Positions 26,784 to 36,034 of a DNA stretch of 64,000 nt are shown here, one piece after another. The stretch spans positions 62,001 through 126,000 of the forward strand of contig NZ_FOOX01000015.1 of assembly GCF_900113335.1 (NCBI RefSeq), given 5' to 3'. This DNA comes from Desulfotruncus arcticus DSM 17038 (GTDB lineage Bacteria; Bacillota; Desulfotomaculia; Desulfotomaculales; Desulfallaceae). Position 1 is the stretch's first letter. Each line of letters opens with the position of its first letter. The notes beneath the pieces are model-generated. The model made no database searches. It was not told where the DNA came from and saw only the letters and a program-made list of their open reading frames with translations. Made by a program: the position numbers and the translations under genes.

Positions 26784-29159
26784 ATGTCAAAAGTATCATT
26801 AATTGTTCCAGTTTGTAATGCAGAGAAATATTTAAAACAATGTCTGGATAGTTTAATACATCAAACATTGTATGATATAGAAATTATATGTGTTGATGAT
26901 TGTTCTTCTGATTCCTCCGTTAATATTTTAAAAGAATATGAGAACTTAGACAATAGGATTAATTTAATATTATATGACAAAAACAAGAGTGCAGCACAAG
27001 CAAGGAAAGATGGAGTCTTTGCAGCTAAAGGTGAGTATGTACTATTTGTAGATTCAGATGATTTTCTTGAATTAAATGCTTGTAAAGAGCTGTATTATGA
27101 AATGCAAAAGTTAAAGGTGGATATTTTGCATTTTGGCACCAAAATTGAAAACTGCTTAAATATATCGGAGGGGAGGATATCCTCAAATGAAAAACTATTA
27201 AGGCCTTATACCAATAAACTAAGAGGTAAAGAAGTTTTTACTAGTTGTTTTTTAGATAATAAATACGGATTTACACTGTGGAATAAAATATATACTGCCA
27301 AACTTTGCAAAAAAGCATTCTTGTATATGCCAGATGGTATTTTCCCCAAAGCACAAGATTTATATGCTTACTTTATGTTATCTTTTTTTGCGGACTCATA
27401 TATTGGAATATCAGATAGGATATATTACCATTATTGTTTTGGGAGAGGTATTACGGGACATGAGCGTATTAATCTGCAGATATTGGAAAGGTATTGCACA
27501 CAAGTTTTGGTTGCCGATGGGATTAAAGAATTTTTGCAGCAACAAAATTGCTTTCAAATTTACGAGGGGATTTATAATAAATATAAGAAAAAACTATTAA
27601 ATGAATGTATTACTAATTGGCAAATGCGACTACCAAAAGAAAAATCATTTGAAGGTTTTGACATTTTAATAAAACATTGGGGAGAATATGATATTATAAC
27701 CGCTCTTGCAGAAAAAAAATGGTATCAGCGTGAAGAGGTTGCAAAAAATATCTATGCTTCTATAAAATTAAAATCTACCAAAACGAATATAAAAACAATT
27801 GCTACATATTATCACCATATCGAAAATGGTGGTGTGCAACGCGTTTTATCACTTATTATTCCAATATGGATTAGTATGGGATATCAAGTTATTTTATTTA
27901 CAGATACTCATCCTAGCGGGAATGACTACCAATTGCCCGATGAAGTTAATAGGGTTGTTTTACAGTCTTACAATACAACAAATCGAGATAATTTTAATAT
28001 ACGAGCTAATCAATGGCATCAAGCTATAGAACAATATCAAATTGATGTTGTTGTATATCATGCTTGGTTATCCCCAGTTTTATTCTGGGATATGTGCTAT
28101 ATTAAAAGTCAGGGTATCCCATTTATAGTAAATACACATTCTATATTCTCTGCCACATTATTATCTTTTCAATATCAATTTGGACAATTACCTTCTATTT
28201 ATTCTATGTGTGATGCTGTAGTTTCCTTATCTTCTGTAGATAAATTATATTGGAGTCATTTTGCCTCAAATTCTTTTTATATCCCCAATCCAATTGACGA
28301 TAATTTAAAGAAAGAGGAATGTAGCTCCCTGGAAAATCACAATATTCTATGGATTGGCAGATTTTCAGCAGAGAAAAGACCAATGGATGCAATTAGAATT
28401 ATGGAATTAGTGATAAAAGAAGTATCGGATGCAAAATTGTATATGGTTGGATCTAATCCTGATCCCAGTGTAATGATAAAATATAAAAAAGAGACTGAGA
28501 AACGTGGTCTTGAGAACAATATAATATTTTGTGGATTCCATAGGGATGTTAGTAAATTCTATAAGTTATCATCTATCAATATATTACTTTCTCGATATGA
28601 GGGATTCCCAATGACGTTGCTTGAAAGTAAAGCTTACGGAGTTCCAACTGTGATGTATGAAATGCCTTATATAGAGATGGCTAGAGATAATAAAGGTATA
28701 ATTTTTGTACCACAAAGCGATATAAAAAATGCAGCATATCAAATTATAAAATTGTTGAATAACGACGAAGATAGAAAAAAAATTGGATATGAAGCAAGGT
28801 CCAGTCTTCAAAAATATTTTAATTACGATTATTACGCAGCTTGGAAAAATGTATTTTCTACGGTGCAATGTAATTTAAATTTAGAAAAGGATCCTTTAGT
28901 AACAACCGAGAAAATTATGATGAATACGCTTATAGATCATTATAAAAGCTGTTGGAAACAAAGGGAGAATATGCTGAAGTCACAACAAGTTTCTATTTTG
29001 GAAAAGGAAATAACTAGTTCGTGGTCTTTTAGAATTGGTCGCGCTATAACATGGTTGCCTCGTAAGATTCGCGGCGGATTCAGATGCTATAAAGAAAACG
29101 GTGTTAAATATACGCTTCTTAGAATTAGAGAGAAAATAGTTAGGAGACAAATCATATGA
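26784..29159 (+). CDS. Bifunctional glycosyltransferase, GT2-GT4 fusion
   Basis: 791 residues from ATG 26784, with GAGGAG upstream; an in-frame start at 26748 has no ribosome site. Residues 1-~330 are GT2 (KVSLIVPVCNAEKYLKQCLD; VLFVDSDDFLELN). Residues ~345-700 are GT4, beginning TIATYYHHIENGGVQRVLSL and including HNILWIGRFSAEKRPMDAIR and the E-x7-E segment SRYEGFPMTLLESKAYG. The tail (AITWLPRKIRGGFRCYKENG) matches a pseudogene at 32.5 kb. Such fusions add two sugars in succession. The gene is much more AT-rich than its neighbours. Its stop overlaps the truncated dehydrogenase start (ATGA). Confidence 0.87.
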   Translation: MSKVSLIVPVCNAEKYLKQCLDSLIHQTLYDIEIICVDDCSSDSSVNILKEYENLDNRINLILYDKNKSAAQARKDGVFAAKGEYVLFVDSDDFLELNACKELYYEMQKLKVDILHFGTKIENCLNISEGRISSNEKLLRPYTNKLRGKEVFTSCFLDNKYGFTLWNKIYTAKLCKKAFLYMPDGIFPKAQDLYAYFMLSFFADSYIGISDRIYYHYCFGRGITGHERINLQILERYCTQVLVADGIKEFLQQQNCFQIYEGIYNKYKKKLLNECITNWQMRLPKEKSFEGFDILIKHWGEYDIITALAEKKWYQREEVAKNIYASIKLKSTKTNIKTIATYYHHIENGGVQRVLSLIIPIWISMGYQVILFTDTHPSGNDYQLPDEVNRVVLQSYNTTNRDNFNIRANQWHQAIEQYQIDVVVYHAWLSPVLFWDMCYIKSQGIPFIVNTHSIFSATLLSFQYQFGQLPSIYSMCDAVVSLSSVDKLYWSHFASNSFYIPNPIDDNLKKEECSSLENHNILWIGRFSAEKRPMDAIRIMELVIKEVSDAKLYMVGSNPDPSVMIKYKKETEKRGLENNIIFCGFHRDVSKFYKLSSINILLSRYEGFPMTLLESKAYGVPTVMYEMPYIEMARDNKGIIFVPQSDIKNAAYQIIKLLNNDEDRKKIGYEARSSLQKYFNYDYYAAWKNVFSTVQCNLNLEKDPLVTTEKIMMNTLIDHYKSCWKQRENMLKSQQVSILEKEITSSWSFRIGRAITWLPRKIRGGFRCYKENGVKYTLLRIREKIVRRQII

Positions 29160-29476
29160 ACATCGCAATCGCCGGGACTGGATATGTTAGTCTTGTTTCC
29201 GCCGTTGTGCTGGTTCATGTTGGCCACCATGTCGGCTGTGTGGATGTGGACGAGGCCAAGATTGAACAATTGAAAAAAGGTGTTTGTCCCATTTATGAGC
29301 CATCTCTGCCAGAGCTTATGGCGAAAAACCTTTGCCGGCTAACCTTCACCACTGACTATGCCGCCGCCTATTCGGACACGGATGCCATATTTATTGCCGT
29401 GGGTACGCCGGAAAAGTTGGACGGCTCCGCACTAGGAAGCCTAATAGACCACAAATATTATTGGTTAATTAATTGA
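29156..29476 (+). pseudogene. Truncated UDP-glucose dehydrogenase copy
   Basis: 106 codons. The first ~93 match the N-terminus of the complete dehydrogenase at 32584 almost residue for residue (MNIAIAGTGYVSLVSAVVLV against MNIVIAGTGYVGLVTAVVLA), with 10 mismatches in the first 75 bases by my count. Similarity stops after GTPEKLDGSA, and 13 unrelated codons lead to a stop. Only the NAD-binding half remains, so no dehydrogenase activity is expected; the G-Y-V-S change also alters the GxGxxG loop. It marks one edge of the segment carrying the acylation genes. Confidence 0.88.
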
Positions 29477-29486
29477 AGGAAGTTAT

Positions 29487-30983
29487 ATGTCATTTACATC
29501 ATCATCATTTCTGATATTTTTTCCTGTCGTCACGGCGCTGTATTTCATCATTCCTCGTCGCTTTAAACGCACTTGGCTTTTGCTCGCAAGCTATTATTTC
29601 TATTCCTCTTGGAATCCGAAATATTCGATCATGCTTGCTACTGCAACGCTGATTACATATTCGTGCGGCTTACTGCTGGGGCGAGCCGGTAAAAACAATA
29701 ACGGAAATCAAAAGCTCAGGAAAAAACTATGGTTAGTGATCGGTATTTCGGCCAATGTGTTGATGCTTGCCTTCTTTAAGTATTTTGATTTCGCATTGAA
29801 CAGCTTATCTGGAATCTTGTCGTTCATTGGCATATCTTTCATAACACCGGAATTTGATATTCTTTTACCGGTCGGCATATCATTTTATACTCTTCAAGCG
29901 GTTGGCTATATCATTGACGTTTACAGAGGGGAATCGGCGTCAGAAAAGAATCTGCTCAGCTTTTCGCTTTATATGTCGTTTTTCCCACAGCTGATTTCGG
30001 GGCCCATTCCGCGTTCCGGAGTATTACTTAGACAAATATCCGAAAATCGCGATTGCGATTCTTTTGATTATAATCGTGTTAAGCGCGGCTTGCTGCTTAT
30101 GCTGTGGGGTATATTTCAAAAGCTTGTGATAGCGGATCGTTTGGGCATTTTGGTCAATCAGGTCTTTGATAATTATGCAAATTATGCCGGATTTGAGATT
30201 GTAATTGCGGCGGTATTTTTCGCCTTTCAGCTATATTGCGATTTCGGCGGTTATTCCAATATAGCAATCGGCGCGGCTGGGGTGCTGGGCTTTAATATAC
30301 CGGAGAACTTCAAACAGCCGTATTTTTCGCTGTCTGTTAAAGAATTTTGGCGCAGATGGCACATCTCCCTTTCCACGTGGCTGCGGGATTACCTGTACAT
30401 ACCTCTCGGCGGAAACCGGAAGGGTAAGCTAAGAAAACATTTCAACACAATGCTTACATTCCTTGTGAGCGGTCTGTGGCACGGAGCGAGCTGGCATTAC
30501 GTGGCTTGGGGAGGGCTGCATGGGCTTTACCTCGTGCTGGAAGATGTCCTAAAGCCTGTCGGGCAGTTTCTCCGTAAACTATTTAAGGTTAATACGGCGT
30601 GTTGGTCCTTCCGCTTTTTCCGTGGGCTTTTGACTTTTGTGCTCGTCGACTTCGCATGGATATTCTTCCGCGCAAACGGCACGCTGACAGCTTTTAGGAT
30701 TCTGAAAAACATGATATCGGACTTCAATCCGTGGATATTCTTTAACGGTTCGATATTCAAGCTTGGTCTGGATCAAAAGGATTTTGTTGTTGTGCTGGTC
30801 GCGCTCCTCATCGTCATTATTGTCGACTGGATGCACGAAAAAGGTTCCGTGCGTGATAAGCTTGCAAGCCGGAATCTGCCGTTTCGATGGTTAACATATT
30901 TTGGCGTTATTTTTGCGATACTCATATTCGGCGTTTACGGGCCGGGTTACGATGCCTTATCGTTTTTCTATTTCCAGTTTTAG
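29487..30983 (+). CDS. MBOAT-family polysaccharide O-acyltransferase (AlgI/DltB-like)
   Basis: 498 residues, polytopic. FLIFFPVVTALYFIIPRRFK opens the usual N-terminus. The conserved AlgI region is intact: SLYMSFFPQLISGPIPRSG, then FWRRWHISLSTWLRDYLYIP, and the catalytic His in SGLWHGASWHYVAWGGLHGL. MBOAT enzymes move acyl groups across the membrane onto polymers. GAAGGAAG precedes the ATG closely. The SGNH-like gene 16 bases downstream is the expected partner, so together they should acylate (probably acetylate) the exopolysaccharide. The pair sits between duplicated sequences. Confidence 0.92.
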   Translation: MSFTSSSFLIFFPVVTALYFIIPRRFKRTWLLLASYYFYSSWNPKYSIMLATATLITYSCGLLLGRAGKNNNGNQKLRKKLWLVIGISANVLMLAFFKYFDFALNSLSGILSFIGISFITPEFDILLPVGISFYTLQAVGYIIDVYRGESASEKNLLSFSLYMSFFPQLISGPIPRSGVLLRQISENRDCDSFDYNRVKRGLLLMLWGIFQKLVIADRLGILVNQVFDNYANYAGFEIVIAAVFFAFQLYCDFGGYSNIAIGAAGVLGFNIPENFKQPYFSLSVKEFWRRWHISLSTWLRDYLYIPLGGNRKGKLRKHFNTMLTFLVSGLWHGASWHYVAWGGLHGLYLVLEDVLKPVGQFLRKLFKVNTACWSFRFFRGLLTFVLVDFAWIFFRANGTLTAFRILKNMISDFNPWIFFNGSIFKLGLDQKDFVVVLVALLIVIIVDWMHEKGSVRDKLASRNLPFRWLTYFGVIFAILIFGVYGPGYDALSFFYFQF

Positions 30984-30998
30984 CGCAGAGGTATAAAC

Positions 30999-32057
30999 AT
31001 GAAGAGGGCCATAATGTTATTATTCTGTAAATTCATTGCATTTACAGTCATATTTATAGTCTTGTTTACGAGCATTTCCTATATCTTGAGGGATAAAACG
31101 AACGCGGAACATATTTATACCTTCCGCGAAGAAAGCCCTGATTCTCTGGATGTTTTGTTTCTGGGCTCATCGCATTCCTACCGCTTTATTTCACCGCTTG
31201 AATTATGGAATGATTATGGGATAGCGTCATACAATCTGGGAACCAGCGAGCAAAGCATACCGCAATCATATTTTGTTCTCAAGCAAGCGCTTGGGACGCA
31301 GCAGCCTAAGCTGGTCGTTCTTGATTTATATCTTATTCGGGCGTCATCTTATGCCATGTCAAACGCGAGAATACATCAAATAAATGACAATATACCGAGA
31401 ACAAGGGTTTGGTATGAAGCTGTCTGCTCATTGGTTCCTACGGGTGATAGAGTGCAGTATATCTTTCCCATAGTTGCATTTCATGACAGATGGAAGTCAT
31501 TATCGGCGCAGGACTTTGCGAAAATAAAGGATGTAAAAAAAGGCTCCGACTTTAACTATGCAATAAAGGTTTTCGAGCATATTCCGCTTTTGGATTTTGA
31601 TGAGACTCAAAGCATTCCCGAGATATCTGCCTTGTATTTGGATAAAATCGTAGAATTATGCAGGGAAAATGATATTGAGCTGCTGCTTTCCGTGATGCCA
31701 TATCCGGAGTACACCGAGAAGGAGCAAAAAATATATAATTCAGTTTTTGCTCTCTCAAAAGAAAAAGGTTTACAATATCTATACCTTCTCGATAAATTTG
31801 ATGAGATTGGCTTGGATTTTCAAAAGGATTTCTCGGATTCAAACCATGTGAATATTGCTGGTGCGCTAAAAATTACGGATTACATGGGTCGCTATATTAG
31901 GAATAATTACGATATTCCCGATCGCTCCAAGGACCCGGGTTATACGCAGTGGAATGAACAGTACTTGAAATACCGGAAGGAAATCGCCGACAAAATAGCA
32001 CGATTGGGAGACGAAACCAACGAAGCCGTAATTTATTTCAATGCCGTGCTTTCTTAG
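30999..32057 (+). CDS. SGNH-hydrolase-like, membrane-anchored partner of the MBOAT acyltransferase
   Basis: 352 residues with an N-terminal TM anchor (FIAFTVIFIVLFTSISYIL). The extracytoplasmic domain shows the SGNH plan: the nucleophile-like Ser in DVLFLGSSHSYRFISPLELW and the distal D-x-x-H in FSDSNHVNIAGALKITDYMG. This resembles DltD and AlgX/AlgJ-type proteins that hand an acyl group from an MBOAT protein to the final sugar. AGAGGT precedes the ATG. It is cotranscribed with the MBOAT gene (16-base gap). Substrate is inferred only from locus. Confidence 0.78.
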   Translation: MKRAIMLLFCKFIAFTVIFIVLFTSISYILRDKTNAEHIYTFREESPDSLDVLFLGSSHSYRFISPLELWNDYGIASYNLGTSEQSIPQSYFVLKQALGTQQPKLVVLDLYLIRASSYAMSNARIHQINDNIPRTRVWYEAVCSLVPTGDRVQYIFPIVAFHDRWKSLSAQDFAKIKDVKKGSDFNYAIKVFEHIPLLDFDETQSIPEISALYLDKIVELCRENDIELLLSVMPYPEYTEKEQKIYNSVFALSKEKGLQYLYLLDKFDEIGLDFQKDFSDSNHVNIAGALKITDYMGRYIRNNYDIPDRSKDPGYTQWNEQYLKYRKEIADKIARLGDETNEAVIYFNAVLS

Positions 32058-32095
32058 TTTTAGCACATAAAATCCCACGCGAAGGGAGCTGCAGG

Positions 32096-32577
32096 ATGCC
32101 TGATATAACGCCTAAAGTATCGGTCATCATCCCCGTTTATTCGAATAATTCGCTTGACATACTCAAAGAGTACGAAGCGAAGGACAGCCGAATAACGGTA
32201 TTGTCACAGTAAAACAAATACGCCGGTGTTGTCCAGATTCTATCCCGAGGTGGAGCAAAGCTTTATTAATATGGCATTGTCAAATTATCTTTTTAATCTT
32301 GAGACAATGAGCTCCGATGAAGCTTATCAATTGGTGTATAATAAGCTCAAAGACGAAGGAACTGGGTATAGATACTCACGCCGATTATTATTTTTATTCG
32401 AAAAACGATTATCGAAAGTACAAAAGAACTTCAAGATATCTATAAATCAAAATCTTTCAAGATTGGTTGTGCCATTACTTGGCTACCTCGAAAAATTTGC
32501 GGTAGATTCCGTTGCTATAAAGAAAACGGCACGAAATATACTATCGCCGCTTAAAAGAAAAGCTTATTGGGAGATAA
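32096..32577 (+). pseudogene. Decayed family 2 glycosyltransferase
   Basis: A start with AAGGGAG upstream reads MPDITPKVSVIIPVYSNNSL, then jumps straight to ILKEYEAKDSRITVL and a stop at 32210; ~45 residues of the GT2 domain present in relatives are deleted. Beyond the stop, coding remnants continue in shifting frames: a mid/late GT2 segment (LSRFYPEVEQSFINMALSNY, from 32228), a shifted segment ELGIDTHADYYFYSKNDY, and finally the transferase tail SFKIGCAITWLPRKI (from ~32455) ending in a stop at 32551. The tail matches the one at the end of the GT2-GT4 gene. The gene is clearly dead. Confidence 0.82.
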
Positions 32578-32583
32578 TTGTTT

Positions 32584-33888
32584 ATGAACATCGTAATCGC
32601 CGGGACTGGCTATGTTGGTCTTGTTACAGCCGTTGTACTGGCTCATGTCGGTCACCAGGTTTTTTGTGTGGACGTGGACGGGGCCAAGATTGAACAATTG
32701 AAAAAAGGCGTTTGCCCTATCCATGAGCCGGCTCTGCCCGAGCTAATGGTGGAAAACCTCTGCCGGCTTACCTTCACCACTGACTATGCAGCCGCCTATT
32801 CGGACAAAGATGCCATATTTATTGCCGTGGGTACGCCGGAAAAGGTGGATGGCTCTGCTAATCTGTCATATGTTTATGCTGTTGCCGAACAGATTGCTGC
32901 CTCCGTTACCAGTGACTGCGTAGTGGTAGTGAAATCCACCGTGCCCATCGGCACGAATGAAAAAGTAGAACAGCATCTGAAAAAGCATTTGAAGCGTGAT
33001 GTCACCATCGAGGTGGTTTCCAATCCGGAGTTTTTGTCTCAGGGCACCGCAATAAAGGACATGCTTCACGGCAGCCGTATCGTGGTGGGTACAGAGTCGG
33101 AATCTGCCCGTCGGGTGATGGCAAGCATCTATGAAAATCTGGAGCAGCCCGTTATATTCACCGACCGCCGCAGTGCGGAGATGATCAAGTACGCCTCCAA
33201 TGACTTTTTGGCCTTGAAAATCTCCTACATTAACGAGATTGCTAATCTCTGTGAGGTGCTGGGGGCAAATGTGGTGGATGTGGCCCGGGGCATGGGCATG
33301 GATCCCCGCATTGGGGACAAGTTCCTGCGGGCCGGTATCGGTTATGGTGGCTCCTGCTTCCCAAAGGATACAAAGGCGCTCCACTGGCTGGGCAACTTCC
33401 ATGATCACGAATTGAAGACGGTAAAAGCAGCTATTGAGGTCAACGAAAACCAAAAGCTGCGTCTCATCAAAAAGGCGCGTAAGTATTACAGTAGTTTTGA
33501 GGGACTTACAGTCGCGGTGCTTGGCCTGACCTTCAAGCCCGGTACGGATGATCTGCGCGAGGCGCCGTCTTTGACCAATATCCCCATCCTGCTGGATAAC
33601 GGAGCTAAGGTCAAAGCATATGACCCCTACGGCGTGGAGCAATTTAAAAGGAAAGTCAGCGGTGATATTATGTATTGCACCACCCCTGAAGAGACTTTAA
33701 AAGATGCTGATATTTGCTTTATCCTTACTGAATGGCCGGAAGTGATGGAACTGCAGCCTGTTCATTTTCTCGCTATGAAGCGACCAATCATTTTAGATGG
33801 ACGAAACTGTTATGATCCGGGAATTATGGAAGGCTATCCTCTGGTTTATGATTCCATTGGGAGAACGGCAGTATCTAATCTGGACTAA
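32584..33888 (+). CDS. UDP-glucose 6-dehydrogenase
   Basis: 434 residues, full length for the UDP-glucose/GDP-mannose dehydrogenase family. The NAD-binding loop is MNIVIAGTGYVGLVTAVVLA; the catalytic Cys is in GIGYGGSCFPKDTKALHWLG; the C-terminal domain carries LTVAVLGLTFKPGTDDLREA. It oxidises UDP-glucose to UDP-glucuronate in the cytoplasm, using NAD. The donor for UDP-glucose could be the GalU enzyme at 61.5 kb. ATG 32584 is chosen by homology with the truncated copy; a TTG at 32578 has better spacing to GGGAG. UDP-glucose is favoured over GDP-mannose from overall resemblance. Confidence 0.9.
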   Translation: MNIVIAGTGYVGLVTAVVLAHVGHQVFCVDVDGAKIEQLKKGVCPIHEPALPELMVENLCRLTFTTDYAAAYSDKDAIFIAVGTPEKVDGSANLSYVYAVAEQIAASVTSDCVVVVKSTVPIGTNEKVEQHLKKHLKRDVTIEVVSNPEFLSQGTAIKDMLHGSRIVVGTESESARRVMASIYENLEQPVIFTDRRSAEMIKYASNDFLALKISYINEIANLCEVLGANVVDVARGMGMDPRIGDKFLRAGIGYGGSCFPKDTKALHWLGNFHDHELKTVKAAIEVNENQKLRLIKKARKYYSSFEGLTVAVLGLTFKPGTDDLREAPSLTNIPILLDNGAKVKAYDPYGVEQFKRKVSGDIMYCTTPEETLKDADICFILTEWPEVMELQPVHFLAMKRPIILDGRNCYDPGIMEGYPLVYDSIGRTAVSNLD

Positions 33889-33983
33889 ATAAATGGGATC
33901 AGGTAAATGCATTTAAGCTTGTTTTTTTTAAAATGAAAAATCCGGCAATTTTAACTATGGAAGGTAATTTGGAAGGAGTTTAG

Positions 33984-34886
33984 ATGAGTTTTTCCATAAA
34001 AATCTATGTATCCTGCCATAAAGACTCATATGTTTCTACCCATGCTATGTTATTTCCTATCCAAGTAGGGGCGGTGTTGTCTAAATCGCGTTTTGGTAGT
34101 ATGCTGTATGACGACACGGGCGATAATATTTCATTCAAAAATCGCAGCTATTGTGAACTTACCGCCCAATACTGGGCGTGGAAAAACGAAGAGGCGGATT
34201 TTTTCGGCTTTTTTCATTACCGCCGATATCTAGCTTTTGTGAAGAAAAGCCTCGTGGATTGTTGTGCAATGCCCAAGAAACTGCCGTTTGCGTATAAAAT
34301 CTATAAGTTACCGGATGAAATTACTTTGGAAAAACTCGGATATAATACCGAAACCATGAGTAATATCATCAGTAGCTATGATGTGATTTCGCCTATAGCA
34401 GAAGAAATGTATGTATCTGTTTATAACCACTATCAAGACACCGAATTTCATGATGCTTTAGATTTGGATTTGGTACTTGAAATAATTGGCGAAAAATATC
34501 CCGAATTTCAAGATGCCGCACAGGAGTATATGAACAGTACCAAACACTATTTTGGCAATATTTATATAATGAGAAAAGAGATTTTTCATAGCTACTGTAA
34601 GTGGCTTTTTAAAATTCTGGAGACATTTGATAGCCGAAAGGATTTTTCCAAATATAGTGGAAAAGCTTATCGTGTAGACGGCTATTTGGGCGAGCGGCTT
34701 TTTGGTATCTATTACACATGGCTAAAAAAACAACCGCATGTTAGTTGGGCTGAATTGCCCCGTGCCCATTTTGAAGCGTTTCCGGGGGAAACGGATAATT
34801 TCTCTGTAATGAAGCGAATTAATACCTTTTTCCCTCCGGGTACACGCAGACGTGCCTGGATCAAAAAACTAAAAACATTTAATTAA
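33984..34886 (+). CDS. DUF4422-family capsular/exopolysaccharide glycosyltransferase
   Basis: 300 residues with AAGGAG before the ATG. The DUF4422 hallmarks are present: SIKIYVSCHKDSYV at the start, SYCELTAQYWAWKN, and the D-x-F-G-F-x-H-Y-R-R-Y segment (ADFFGFFHYRRYL), plus YFGNIYIMRKEIFHSYCKWL near residue 190. Members occur in capsule and exopolysaccharide clusters and are thought to transfer sugars. It precedes the galactofuranose genes by 14 bases. The precise reaction is unknown. Confidence 0.82.
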   Translation: MSFSIKIYVSCHKDSYVSTHAMLFPIQVGAVLSKSRFGSMLYDDTGDNISFKNRSYCELTAQYWAWKNEEADFFGFFHYRRYLAFVKKSLVDCCAMPKKLPFAYKIYKLPDEITLEKLGYNTETMSNIISSYDVISPIAEEMYVSVYNHYQDTEFHDALDLDLVLEIIGEKYPEFQDAAQEYMNSTKHYFGNIYIMRKEIFHSYCKWLFKILETFDSRKDFSKYSGKAYRVDGYLGERLFGIYYTWLKKQPHVSWAELPRAHFEAFPGETDNFSVMKRINTFFPPGTRRRAWIKKLKTFN

Positions 34887-34900
34887 GGAATTAATAGGTA

Positions 34901-36004
34901 ATGAAATACGATTATCTTATTGTCGGTGCAGGTTTGTTCGGTTCCGTTTTCGCCTATGAGGCCAACAAGCGGGGCAAATATTGCCTTGTGATTGATAAGC
35001 GCAGCCACATTGGCGGTAACATATATTGTGAATCCGTAGATGGTATCAATGTGCACAAATACGGAGCGCACATCTTCCATACCAGCAATAAAGCAGTTTG
35101 GCAGTATATCAATCAGTTTGCGGAATTCAACAATTACATTAATTCTCCAGTTGCTATTTATAAAGATGAATTATATAATTTACCTTTCAATATGAATACC
35201 TTCATTAAAATGTGGGGTATCAAAACTCCGGCTCAGGCCAAAGCAAAAATTAAAGAACAAATTCGTGAGCTAAATATCGTCGAGCCTTCGAATTTGGAGG
35301 AACAGGCCTTATCACTCGTCGGCAGAGATGTTTATGAGAAGTTGGTCAAGGGGTATACTGAAAAACAATGGGGACGTTCCTGTACAAAGCTTCCTTCTTT
35401 TATTATTAAAAGGCTTCCTTTGCGCTTTACCTATGACAATAATTATTTTAACGACCGTTATCAAGGCATCCCAATGGGAGGATATACACCTATTATTGAA
35501 AAAATGCTTTCCGGAATTGAGGTGCGGCTTAATACGGATTATTTTGATTATATCAAGTCTGAAAAAGATTGCGCTAAAAAAACCGTATTTACCGGCATGA
35601 TTGACGCTTTCTTCGGTTATAATTTAGGCTATCTCGAATACCGGTCCTTGCGTTTTGAGCATGAACGGTTGGATTGCGACAATTATCAGGGCAACGCCGT
35701 TGTCAATTATACAGAGCGTGAGGTACCATATACCAGAATTATCGAGCATAAGCATTTTGAATTTGGCAAGCAACCCTCAACTGTAATTTCAAAAGAGTAT
35801 CCTTCTGAATGGAAACCCGGTGATGAACCGTATTATCCGGTCAATGATGAAAAAAATAATGGGTTATATGACCGGTATGCAAAACTTGCTGAATCCCAAA
35901 GCGATGTGATCTTCGGAGGAAGGTTGGGTAGTTATCGGTATTACGATATGGATAAGGTGATTGACGCAGCACTTAAAGCCGTTGCTCTTGAGTTTGGTAA
36001 TTAA
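34901..36004 (+). CDS. glf: UDP-galactopyranose mutase
   Basis: 367 residues, the usual length. The FAD-binding N-terminus is YDYLIVGAGLFGSVFAYEAN; the family segment KYGAHIFHTSNKAVWQYINQ follows, and substrate-site residues lie in EKQWGRSCTKLPSFIIKRLP and RYQGIPMGGYTPIIEKML. The enzyme interconverts UDP-galactopyranose and UDP-galactofuranose with reduced FAD, in the cytoplasm. The next gene is a GlfT2-like transferase, so galactofuranose probably enters the polymer made here. Identification is firm. Confidence 0.95.
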   Translation: MKYDYLIVGAGLFGSVFAYEANKRGKYCLVIDKRSHIGGNIYCESVDGINVHKYGAHIFHTSNKAVWQYINQFAEFNNYINSPVAIYKDELYNLPFNMNTFIKMWGIKTPAQAKAKIKEQIRELNIVEPSNLEEQALSLVGRDVYEKLVKGYTEKQWGRSCTKLPSFIIKRLPLRFTYDNNYFNDRYQGIPMGGYTPIIEKMLSGIEVRLNTDYFDYIKSEKDCAKKTVFTGMIDAFFGYNLGYLEYRSLRFEHERLDCDNYQGNAVVNYTEREVPYTRIIEHKHFEFGKQPSTVISKEYPSEWKPGDEPYYPVNDEKNNGLYDRYAKLAESQSDVIFGGRLGSYRYYDMDKVIDAALKAVALEFGN

Positions 36005-36034
36005 TTGTCGTTTGTACACGATGGAGACAGAAGT

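Noticed and set aside
32226..32693. 155-residue frame as an intact protein
   Set aside because: It mixes a real glycosyltransferase fragment with out-of-frame ugd sequence; the real content is a frameshifted pseudogene followed by ugd in another frame.
32866..33642. 258-residue minus-strand open frame inside ugd
   Set aside because: Antisense to conserved dehydrogenase codons with His/Ile/Val-biased content typical of a shadow frame.
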